From an uncultured Ardenticatenia bacterium (GTDB lineage Bacteria; Chloroflexota; Anaerolineae; Promineifilales; Promineifilaceae): a stretch of 6,688 bases of DNA. Position numbers and translations under genes: made by a program. Below the pieces are notes generated by a model, which had not been told where the DNA came from, made no database searches, and saw nothing but the letters and a program-made list of their open reading frames with translations. The stretch is from positions 1 to 6,688 of the forward strand of contig CALLZA010000652.1 of NCBI GenBank assembly GCA_937858165.1, in the 5' to 3' direction. Of the stretch, positions 1 through 5,310 are shown one piece after another. Positions within the stretch are counted from its first letter, which is position 1; every line of letters starts with the position of its first letter.

Positions 1-845
1 CCTGTCGGCGCCCCACCCACCCCATCACACGCCTCCTCCTTGGCGCGGCCGCCTTGTCAGACGGAACGCAGGCCGAGGCCGACGCCACGATGGACGTAGC
101 CCTCAGCTATGGTATCAACCACGTGGACACGGCCGCCAGCTACGGCGAGGCCGAGTTGCGGCTGGGCGACTGGATCAAGCGCCACGGGCGGCCGTTCTTC
201 CTGGCGACGAAGACGGGCCAGCGCACCGCCGGCCCCGCGCTGGCGGAGATTCGCCGCTCGCTCGAACGCCTACAGGTCGATCAGGTCGATCTGATCCAGC
301 TTCACCATCTGGTCGACCCACAGGAGTGGGAAGTCGCCCTTGGCCCGGGTGGGGCGCTGGAGGCGGCCATCGCGGCGCGCGAAGAAGGGCTGGTGCGCTT
401 CATCGGCATCACCGGCCACGGCTGGACGGTGGCGGCGACCCACCGCCGGGCGCTGGAGCGCTTCGACTTCGACTCGGTGCTGCTGCCCTACAGCTACACG
501 ATGATGCAGAACGAAGCCTACCGCGCCGACTTCGAGGCGCTCTACGCCCTATGCCGCGAGCGGAACGTCGCTATCCAAACAATCAAGTCCATCGTCCACA
601 CCCCCTGGGGCCACGAACCGCACACGCGGGCGACGTGGTACAAGCCGCTGGAAGACCAGGAGGCGATCGATACAGCCGTGCAATGGGTTCTGGGCCGGCC
701 GCACCTCTTCATCAACACCGTCGGCGACATCCACATCCTGCCCCGCGTGCTGGACGCGGCGGCGCGCTACACCGGGCCTATCGCCGACGACGAGATGCGC
801 GCCCAGGTGGAGCGGTTGGCGATGCGACCGTTGTTCGAAAGTTAA
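1..845 (+). CDS. Aldo/keto reductase, 5'-truncated by the window edge
   Basis: This is probably an NAD(P)H-dependent aldo/keto reductase, a cytoplasmic TIM-barrel enzyme that reduces aldehydes or ketones; the substrate is unknown. The frame is open from position 3 with no stop. The codons before the TTG at 54 encode a typical family N-terminus ([16 protein letters not shown]), so the TTG is internal and the true start lies left of the window. About 280 residues are visible, so few are missing. The family catalytic tetrad is present: Asp (126-128, in HVDTAASYG), Tyr (141-143), Lys (210-212, in LATKTG) and His (303-305, in IQLHHL). The late motif [16 protein letters not shown] is typical of the C-terminal barrel. 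The stop is TAA at 843-845. The next gene begins 35 bp downstream on the same strand. GC is very high. The family assignment is firm and the specific reaction is not. Confidence 0.9.
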   Translation, partial: CRRPTHPITRLLLGAAALSDGTQAEADATMDVALSYGINHVDTAASYGEAELRLGDWIKRHGRPFFLATKTGQRTAGPALAEIRRSLERLQVDQVDLIQLHHLVDPQEWEVALGPGGALEAAIAAREEGLVRFIGITGHGWTVAATHRRALERFDFDSVLLPYSYTMMQNEAYRADFEALYALCRERNVAIQTIKSIVHTPWGHEPHTRATWYKPLEDQEAIDTAVQWVLGRPHLFINTVGDIHILPRVLDAAARYTGPIADDEMRAQVERLAMRPLFES

Positions 846-851
846 GACCTA

Positions 852-874
852 CTGAGGTTGTCGGCCAACCTCAG
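852..874. repeat. Perfect inverted repeat (hairpin) between the reductase and hydrolase genes
   Basis: The arms CTGAGGTTG (852-860) and CAACCTCAG (866-874) pair perfectly over 9 bp around a 5-nt loop, TCGGC. The hairpin starts 6 bp after the reductase stop and ends 6 bp before the hydrolase ATG. No T-run follows, so it is not a classical intrinsic terminator. It could be an operator, an mRNA stability or attenuation hairpin, or a dispersed intergenic palindrome. It occupies the place where a Shine-Dalgarno sequence for the hydrolase would lie. The pairing is visible in the sequence; the function is inferred. Confidence 0.6.
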
Positions 875-880
875 AGCCTT

Positions 881-1870
881 ATGCAAATGATCGGCCCAAA
901 ATTACCGCCCGATACCGACGCCATCATCGACCGCGTCCTGGCCGGCGATCTGTCGCACGTAGTCGGTGGCGACACCGGCTGGGCGTCGGGCAATGTGCCA
1001 ATCTGGTACGAGCGCATTTCGCCCCAGGGCCTGCCGAAAGGCTGCGTCTTGCTACTGGTAGGCATGGGCGGCGATGGACTAATGTGGCCGCCGTCTTTCG
1101 TGCGCACGTTTGTCGAGGCCGGATTCCAGGTCATTCGTTACGATCATCGCGGCACAGGCATGTCGGATTGGGTTGAGAACTGGTCTAGACGACAGCCATA
1201 CACCCTGGCCGACATGGCCGGGGATGCCCTCGCCGTCCTGGACGCGTTGCATGTCCCCCAAGCCCACCTCATCGGTCTGTCGATGGGAAGTATGATCGCG
1301 CAGGAAGTCGCCATTCAAGCGCCAGACCGCGTCGCCACATTAACCCTCATCATGACTTCAGGCCACATCGGCGATCCTGACCTGCCTCAAACGTCGGCGC
1401 GGTACTTCCTTGATAACCTGATCAAGGGCTTACCACTGCTACGATACCGTCTGATGGGCGGAGAACGAAACCTGATTAAGGAACGCATCGCCAAACAGAT
1501 CGTGTTCATCGGTTACGAAGGGCTCGACGTGAAAGCTCTGGCCGAGGTAGTGGCATATAGCCTGCGCCATCGGCGCGGCATCAATCTGAGGGCTATGCGG
1601 CAACATCTGACGGCCATCACCCTCTCTGGCTCGCGCCACGAACGGCTACGGACGGTAGAGGCACCGACACTGGTTATCCACGGCACGAACGACCTACTGA
1701 TACCGGTCGAGCACGCCAAGAAACTGGTAGCGACTATGCCCAACGCAGAAGGGCTGTGGCTGGAGGGGGGCGGCCACGTCTTTCCCGTGCCAGAGATGGA
1801 CAAGGTGACGCAGCGAATTTTGAGGCATTTGAGCGTGAACTCAGTGCAAAGACCTGAAGGAAGCAAATGA
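881..1870 (+). CDS. Alpha/beta hydrolase (329 aa)
   Basis: This is a serine hydrolase of the alpha/beta-hydrolase fold, probably a cytoplasmic esterase; the substrate is unknown. The nucleophile elbow GLSMG places Ser134 (codon 1280-1282). The likely acid is Asp271 in IHGTNDLLIP (1691-1693), and the catalytic His is His299 in EGGGHVFPVPE (1775-1777). The region around residues 57-97 (LLLVGMGGDG, then IRYDHRGTGMSDW) is the usual oxyanion-loop and strand-4 block, seen in aclacinomycin-methylesterase-like members. I chose ATG 881 because it is the first ATG after the reductase stop and gives a normal family length. A second ATG at 887 is possible, and neither has a strong ribosome binding site. 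The same frame stays open upstream to about 326, but there it only shadows the reductase gene. The stop overlaps the OsmC start by 4 bp (ATGA), implying translational coupling. Part of the gene is clearly less GC-rich than its neighbours. Confidence 0.92.
   Translation: MQMIGPKLPPDTDAIIDRVLAGDLSHVVGGDTGWASGNVPIWYERISPQGLPKGCVLLLVGMGGDGLMWPPSFVRTFVEAGFQVIRYDHRGTGMSDWVENWSRRQPYTLADMAGDALAVLDALHVPQAHLIGLSMGSMIAQEVAIQAPDRVATLTLIMTSGHIGDPDLPQTSARYFLDNLIKGLPLLRYRLMGGERNLIKERIAKQIVFIGYEGLDVKALAEVVAYSLRHRRGINLRAMRQHLTAITLSGSRHERLRTVEAPTLVIHGTNDLLIPVEHAKKLVATMPNAEGLWLEGGGHVFPVPEMDKVTQRILRHLSVNSVQRPEGSK
1856..1862 (+). promoter_or_regulatory. Ribosome binding site for the OsmC-family gene
   Basis: The sequence GAAGGAA ends 4 nt before ATG 1867, so the AGGA core sits about 5 nt from the start. 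It lies inside the last codons of the hydrolase gene and supports translation of the overlapping OsmC gene from ATG 1867. Confidence 0.65.
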
Positions 1871-2286
1871 AAATCAGCGCCCGTGTCGAAAACAGCCACA
1901 ACCAGCACCACGTCACCCTGGCCACCAACGACCAGCACCACACCCTCGACATCCCGCCCAAAGCCACCGGCTACGGCTCCAGCGCCAACGGCGGCGAACT
2001 ACTCTTCCTGGCCCTGGCGACGTGCTACGGCAACGACATCTACCGTGAGGCGGCGGCACAGAGCATTGAGATCACGGCCGTCGCAGTCGAGGTGAGTGGT
2101 GAATTCGGCGCGCCCGGCGAACCGGCGCGCAACGTCACCTATCGCGCCACCATCACCGGCAAGGCCGACGCCGCGACGCTGGAGGCCCTGGCCCGCCACA
2201 CCGACAGCGTGGCCGAGATTCAGAACACGTTGCGCGCCGGTGCGGCTGTCCACCTTGAGGCAATTCAGGTGGCGACGATCGAGTAA
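1867..2286 (+). CDS. OsmC-family protein lacking the second conserved cysteine (139 aa)
   Basis: This belongs to the OsmC/Ohr superfamily: small, usually dimeric cytoplasmic proteins whose best-known members reduce organic hydroperoxides with a two-cysteine active site. The N-terminal beta layer (residues 1-30) is followed by the family helix GGELLFLALATCYGNDIYREAA, with Cys53 in the position of the peroxidatic cysteine. In the second helix, classical members have a Cys in a CPxSN-like motif. This protein has HTDSVAEIQNTLR (residues 111-123) with no Cys, and Cys53 is its only cysteine. It is therefore probably not a classical two-Cys Ohr peroxidase and may belong to an OsmC-like subgroup of unknown function. 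The length is normal. The gene overlaps the hydrolase stop by 4 bp, has a good ribosome binding site at 1856-1862, and ends with TAA at 2284-2286. Confidence 0.88.
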   Translation: MKISARVENSHNQHHVTLATNDQHHTLDIPPKATGYGSSANGGELLFLALATCYGNDIYREAAAQSIEITAVAVEVSGEFGAPGEPARNVTYRATITGKADAATLEALARHTDSVAEIQNTLRAGAAVHLEAIQVATIE

Positions 2287-2289
2287 GCC

Positions 2290-2305
2290 CGGGCGAAATC
2301 GCTCG
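2290..2305. terminator. Weak hairpin just after the OsmC gene
   Basis: CGGGCGA (2290-2296) can pair with TCGCTCG (2299-2305), including one G-U pair, around a 2-nt loop. It begins 4 nt after the OsmC stop. No T-run follows, so the terminator role is only suggested by its position. Confidence 0.25.
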
Positions 2306-2332
2306 TGAAGTAGTTCCACTCCCACTCTGTGG

Positions 2333-2338
2333 TAAGAT
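2333..2338 (+). promoter_or_regulatory. Possible -10 element upstream of the SDR gene
   Basis: TAAGAT matches the sigma-70 -10 consensus at four of six positions and lies 21 bp before ATG 2359. It sits in the only sizeable gap (72 bp) among the + strand genes. No good -35 box is visible 16-18 bp upstream. If real, it would start a second transcription unit covering the SDR, DinB and HIT genes. Confidence 0.25.
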
Positions 2339-2346
2339 GACACCCA

Positions 2347-2352
2347 AAGGTG
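2347..2352 (+). promoter_or_regulatory. Ribosome binding site that decides the SDR start
   Basis: AAGGTG lies 6 nt before ATG 2359. It overlaps an in-frame GTG at 2350-2352 that would otherwise add three residues. The spacing favours ATG 2359 as the start. Confidence 0.65.
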
Positions 2353-2358
2353 AAGCCA

Positions 2359-3165
2359 ATGAAGCCAACAGACAAAGTTATCGTTGTCACCGGAGCGGGC
2401 AGCGGCATGGGGCGGGCGCTGGTACTGGCGCTACTGAAGCGTGGGGCGCGGGTGGCCGCTGTAGACCTCAACGAGAGTACGCTTCAGGAAACCGTAGCCC
2501 TCACCGGCCAGCCGGGTAAGGTCAGCGCCCACGTCGTGAACGTCAGTGACCGCCAGGCCGTCGAAGCGCTGCCGGCCGAAGTCATCGCCGCCCACGGCGC
2601 GGTCGATGGCATTATTAACAACGCCGGCATCATCCAGCCGTTTGTGCGCCTGAACGACTTGCAGTATGACGCCATCGAGCGGGTACTCAACGTTAACCTC
2701 TATGGTGTCATCTACATGACCAAGGCGTTCCTGCCCCACTTGCTGAAGCGCCCCGAAGCCCACATCGTGAACGTTTCCAGCATGGGCGGTTTCTTCCCTG
2801 TGCCCGGCCAATCGCTCTATGGCGCATCCAAGGCGGGCGTGAAGCTGCTGACCGAGGGGCTATATTCGGAGCTGATTGACACCAACGTCCGGGTGACAAC
2901 GGTCTTTCCCGGAGCCATCGCCACCAACATCAGCCAGAACTCCGGCGTTACGATCCAGGCACCGGCTTCGGCTGAGTCATCGCAGAGCTTTCCGACCACG
3001 TCGGCCGAGGACGCAGCGCAAATCATCATCGATGGCATGGAGCGCGACGCGTTCCAGGTCTACGTCGGCCGCGACGCCAAGATGATGAACCTGCTCTATC
3101 GCCTAAGTCCCAAACGCGCCACCCGATTCATGTATGGCAAGATGAAGGGGCTGCTGCCGGGCTAG
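2359..3165 (+). CDS. Short-chain dehydrogenase/reductase, SDR family (268 aa)
   Basis: This is a classical SDR oxidoreductase with a Rossmann fold, cytoplasmic, acting on an unknown alcohol or ketone. The cofactor motif TGAGSGMG lies at residues 11-18. An acidic Asp36 follows strand 2 (AAVDLNE), which in this family favours NAD(H) over NADP(H). NNAG is at 87-90, the catalytic Ser is in NVSSMGG (Ser141), and the YxxxK motif is Tyr154-Lys158 (YGASK). VFPGAIATNIS (roughly residues 183-193) is the usual loop after strand 6. The length is typical for classical SDRs. ATG 2359 is preferred to GTG 2350 because of the AAGGTG ribosome binding site. The C-terminal tail (LLYRLSPKRATRFMYGKMK) is basic and could contact a membrane or partner, but this is speculative. 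The DinB gene starts 30 bp downstream. Confidence 0.93.
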   Translation: MKPTDKVIVVTGAGSGMGRALVLALLKRGARVAAVDLNESTLQETVALTGQPGKVSAHVVNVSDRQAVEALPAEVIAAHGAVDGIINNAGIIQPFVRLNDLQYDAIERVLNVNLYGVIYMTKAFLPHLLKRPEAHIVNVSSMGGFFPVPGQSLYGASKAGVKLLTEGLYSELIDTNVRVTTVFPGAIATNISQNSGVTIQAPASAESSQSFPTTSAEDAAQIIIDGMERDAFQVYVGRDAKMMNLLYRLSPKRATRFMYGKMKGLLPG

Positions 3166-3195
3166 AAGCGCTTATGCGCCACAGCAAGTGAACCT

Positions 3196-3675
3196 TTGGA
3201 CCTACCCGCCATCCTGACCTCCCAATACCTCGCCTCCCTGACCATGCTCAAAGAGGCGATCATCGCCTGCCCCGACTCGCTCTGGAACGCGCCCGAAGAC
3301 CACAACAAGTTCTGGCACGTGGTCTACCACACCCTGTACTTCACCCACCTCTACGTGGCCGACTCGACAGAGTCCTTTATTCCCTGGCGGCATGACCGCG
3401 CCCGGTACGAGGAGTTCGACGGGCCGCCCGACGACGCGCCCTATGACAAGGCAACGCTCCTGGAGTACGTGGCTTTCTGCCAGCGCCACCTGCCCGAACG
3501 GCTGCCGCTGCTCGACCTGTGGGCGCGCGAAGGGCACGAAGACCGGACGCTCCTCACCCTGGAACGACAGATCAACAGCATCCGCCATCTGATGCAGCAC
3601 GTCGGCGAACTGCTGGAGCGGCTGGGCAGCCGGACGGGGGCGGAGATCGAGTGGGTGGCCTCAGAGCACCCGTGA
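3196..3675 (+). CDS. DinB-family four-helix protein (159 aa), TTG start
   Basis: The protein resembles the DinB/YfiT-like four-helix bundle family, whose members often bind a divalent metal through three histidines and include thiol-dependent transferases. Their biological roles are mostly unknown. Candidate ligands are His45 in HVVYHTLYFTH and His131 plus His135 in SIRHLMQHVGEL, which fits the family spacing with one His in helix 2 and a pair in the last helix. The first helix (LTSQYLASLTMLKEAI) begins right after the TTG. The frame has no other start codon between the stop at 3163 and Met17 (ATG 3244), and starting at Met17 would delete half of helix 1, so TTG 3196 is chosen. The ribosome binding site is weak. 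The stop overlaps the HIT gene start by 4 bp (GTGA, 3672-3675), indicating an operon. The family call is good and the function is unknown. Confidence 0.82.
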   Translation: MDLPAILTSQYLASLTMLKEAIIACPDSLWNAPEDHNKFWHVVYHTLYFTHLYVADSTESFIPWRHDRARYEEFDGPPDDAPYDKATLLEYVAFCQRHLPERLPLLDLWAREGHEDRTLLTLERQINSIRHLMQHVGELLERLGSRTGAEIEWVASEHP

Positions 3676-4142
3676 GTACAACGACTGACGCCACCCCCTG
3701 CTTGACCTGCGACCTCGTCCGCCGCCGCGACCGGGGGGAGGCTCCCCCGTGGGACAACATCGTCCGCACGGCTCATTGGGATATTGTCCACAGTTACAAC
3801 ACGTCTCTGCCCGGCTGGCTGGTGCTGGTGGCCCGGCGGCACGTGGTGGCCATCGACGAGCTGACCGACGAGGAAGCGGCCGAGTTGGGCGTGCTGTTGC
3901 GCCGCGTGTCGGCCGCGCTGCGCGTGGCCACCGGCTGCGTCAAGACCTACGCCGTCCAGTTCGCCGAGCAGGCCGAGCATCCCCATGTCCACTTCCACGT
4001 CATCCCGCGTATGGCCGCCCAGCCCGACGACCGCCGCGGGCCGCGCGTCTTCGCCTATCTGGGCGTGCCCGACGAGGAGCGGGTCAGCGAAGAGCGGATG
4101 AACGCCATCGCTGTCGAAGTGCGCCGCCTGCTCGCGGGGTAA
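3672..4142 (+). CDS. HIT-family (histidine triad) protein (156 aa), GTG start
   Basis: Histidine triad proteins are cytoplasmic nucleotide hydrolases or transferases acting on nucleoside phosphoramidates or dinucleotides. The signature HVHFHVI is present, with His105, His107 and His109 (from 3984); His107 is the expected nucleophile. His103 precedes it. The N-terminus carries Cys10-x-x-Cys13 (CLTC), common in this family and possibly structural. The core sequence GWLVLVARRHVVAIDELTDEEAAEL (residues about 50-75) is the usual helix-strand block before the active site; substrate specificity cannot be read from it. The start is GTG 3672, overlapping the DinB stop. The frame is open further upstream to 3519, but that part only shadows the DinB gene. 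The TAA stop at 4140-4142 lies inside the intergenic hairpin. The C-terminal region (RVFAYLGVPDEERVSEERM) resembles HIT proteins described as diadenosine tetraphosphate hydrolase-like, though I cannot name the subfamily. Confidence 0.88.
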   Translation: MSTTTDATPCLTCDLVRRRDRGEAPPWDNIVRTAHWDIVHSYNTSLPGWLVLVARRHVVAIDELTDEEAAELGVLLRRVSAALRVATGCVKTYAVQFAEQAEHPHVHFHVIPRMAAQPDDRRGPRVFAYLGVPDEERVSEERMNAIAVEVRRLLAG

Positions 4143-4167
4143 CGCGATTCTCCAGAATCGCGCTACC
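4138..4167. terminator. Long hairpin carrying both stop codons of the convergent HIT and DUF2804 genes
   Basis: Arms 4138-4151 and 4154-4167 form a 14-position stem with a single A/C mismatch (4142/4163) around a 2-nt centre; the core is CGCGATTCT / AGAATCGCG. The HIT stop (TAA, 4140-4142) lies in the left arm and the DUF2804 stop (TAG on the minus strand, 4163-4165) in the right arm. Neither side has a T-run, so this is not a textbook intrinsic terminator. Its position between convergent genes suggests a bidirectional terminator or an mRNA 3'-end protector. The near-perfect palindrome also resembles dispersed intergenic repeats. Confidence 0.6.
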
Positions 4168-5197
4168 AGCGCGCCCGATGCTCTTCGGCGAAGCCGACCA
4201 GGTCACGGATTTCCAACGTCTGACCGTCATCGAGCACGGCGTGGCCGCTATAGCGTCCGAACATCTGGTGTACCTCGCTGAAGATGAGGCCCAGATTCGT
4301 CCGCGCCGTGCGGTCGTGGAAGGGCGTGAAGGTCAGGTCGAGTCGCCCAGCGTCGTCACGGAAACACCACGGCCGCATGTACTCACCGGAGGTGTAGTCG
4401 AAGCCCACGTCGCCCAGCTTGTGGACGCGCCCATCGAGAATGACCGCGTTCTCCGTCGCCCGGCTCAGGTCGCCAAAGCCACGGCCGAGATTTAGCCCGA
4501 CTGTTCGCCCATCCGGCAGAAAGCCCGACGCGCTGGCCCAGTTCCAGAAGCTGCGATACTCCCACACCCCCCGCCCCCAGTCGAGCGCCCCCAGGCAGGC
4601 GTCGGGCCGCAGCTCCTCCACCCAGTCGCCATACTGCACCCGCCCCGTGGCCGGCAGGCAGTTGATCTTGGTGTTGTAGTAGAAGCGCCGCGTGCCGATG
4701 GGGATGACGATGTTCATCGACTCATGGCCCGACGGCACGGCCAGGCGGATGTCGGCGCGGATACCGCGGCCGTCGTGGAAGCTGGGCCACTCGACGCTGA
4801 TGTGGCGCGCCTCTGGTTGGGCCACAAAACGCAACATCGCCTTAGCGTTGGCGAACGACGTCTCGCCCACCGTGCTGCCTCTTGGCAATTGGACGCCGCG
4901 GGCCAGAGGGATGACCAGCCCCTCCTCGTGCAGCCCGCCCGTCTCGAAATCGAGCGAGTAGACGAAGACGTTGGCCGCGTAGCCCAGGTCGGCGATGGTG
5001 GCCGAGAAGAAGCGGCGCGGGGTGAAGATGGCGTAGTACTCCCAGCGCTTCAGGCGGAAGCGCTGCAGCGGGCGCAGGGCGTAGAAGCGGGCGTTCTCCA
5101 GGTTGGCGTCGAGCAGCGGTTGCCGCGACCAGCCGACCTGGGCCGGGCGGCCGTGGGCGTCGAGCAGAGGGCTGGGGTGGGTGAGTTCCGTTTGCAT
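4163..5197 (-). CDS. DUF2804 domain protein (344 aa)
   Basis: The protein matches my recollection of the DUF2804 family, whose function is unknown. Recognisable family blocks are: LLDAHGRPAQVGWSRQPL (residues about 11-28), FRLKRWEYYAIFTPRRFFSA (47-66), ADLGYAANVFVYSLDFETG (69-87), NTKINCLPATG (175-185), LDWGRGVWEYRSFWNWASA (205-223), GLNLGRGFGD (234-243) and LTFTPFHDRTARTN (288-301). The domain fills the whole chain. No signal peptide or membrane segment is seen, and the tryptophan- and aromatic-rich beta pattern suggests a soluble beta-rich protein. The start is ATG 5195-5197, with a weak AGG 7 nt upstream on the minus strand and no convincing promoter. The gene is convergent with the HIT gene, and its stop is inside their shared hairpin. 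It lies downstream of the membrane protein gene, with 113 bp and two hairpins between them. I propose no enzymatic role. Confidence 0.85.
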   Translation of the reverse strand: MQTELTHPSPLLDAHGRPAQVGWSRQPLLDANLENARFYALRPLQRFRLKRWEYYAIFTPRRFFSATIADLGYAANVFVYSLDFETGGLHEEGLVIPLARGVQLPRGSTVGETSFANAKAMLRFVAQPEARHISVEWPSFHDGRGIRADIRLAVPSGHESMNIVIPIGTRRFYYNTKINCLPATGRVQYGDWVEELRPDACLGALDWGRGVWEYRSFWNWASASGFLPDGRTVGLNLGRGFGDLSRATENAVILDGRVHKLGDVGFDYTSGEYMRPWCFRDDAGRLDLTFTPFHDRTARTNLGLIFSEVHQMFGRYSGHAVLDDGQTLEIRDLVGFAEEHRARW

Positions 5198-5240
5198 GGA
5201 TTAGCCTAACAGCGCGAACTAGTACTGAAGGACATCAGGC

Positions 5241-5262
5241 AGCCGGTCGCTGCGACCGTGCT
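5241..5262. repeat. Short inverted repeat upstream of the DUF2804 gene
   Basis: CGGTCG (5244-5249) pairs with CGACCG (5253-5258) around CTG. The outer AGC (5241-5243) can pair with GCT (5260-5262) if T5259 bulges out. It lies 44 bp upstream of the DUF2804 ATG on the minus strand and could be an operator, part of an intergenic repeat, or part of a double hairpin with 5272-5303. Confidence 0.45.
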
Positions 5263-5271
5263 ACCAGACCA

Positions 5272-5303
5272 GGTGCAACGCACTTCAGAAAGTGCGACGC
5301 ACC
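5272..5303. terminator. Imperfect long hairpin after the membrane protein gene
   Basis: GGTGC (5272-5276) pairs with GCACC (5299-5303), and CGCACTT (5279-5285) pairs with AAGTGCG (5290-5296). This gives 12 base pairs interrupted by an AA/AC internal loop, with a CAGA apical loop. On the minus strand it begins 7 nt after the TAA stop of the membrane protein gene, a normal place for a terminator. No T-run follows, so it could equally be a dispersed palindromic repeat. Confidence 0.55.
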
Positions 5304-5310
5304 GCAGCGG

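Noticed and set aside
54..56. TTG as the start of the aldo/keto reductase
   Set aside because: The frame is open to position 3 and the upstream codons encode the conserved family N-terminus, so the gene starts outside the window.
326..880. Upstream part of a 514-residue open frame that includes the hydrolase
   Set aside because: Up to 845 it overlaps the reductase gene in another frame and gives an Arg/Gly/Ala-rich shadow translation. The hydrolase family similarity begins only after ATG 881.
1513..1941. 142-residue minus strand reading frame
   Set aside because: It is antisense to the hydrolase and OsmC genes, both strongly supported by motifs, and has no recognisable domain.
3519..3671. 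Longer N-terminus for the HIT protein
   Set aside because: This stretch is a shadow of the DinB gene. GTG 3672 overlaps the DinB stop in the usual operon way and gives a normal HIT length.
4724..5209. 161-residue + strand reading frame
   Set aside because: It is antisense to the DUF2804 gene, which has clear family motifs. The translation is low in complexity and matches no family I know.
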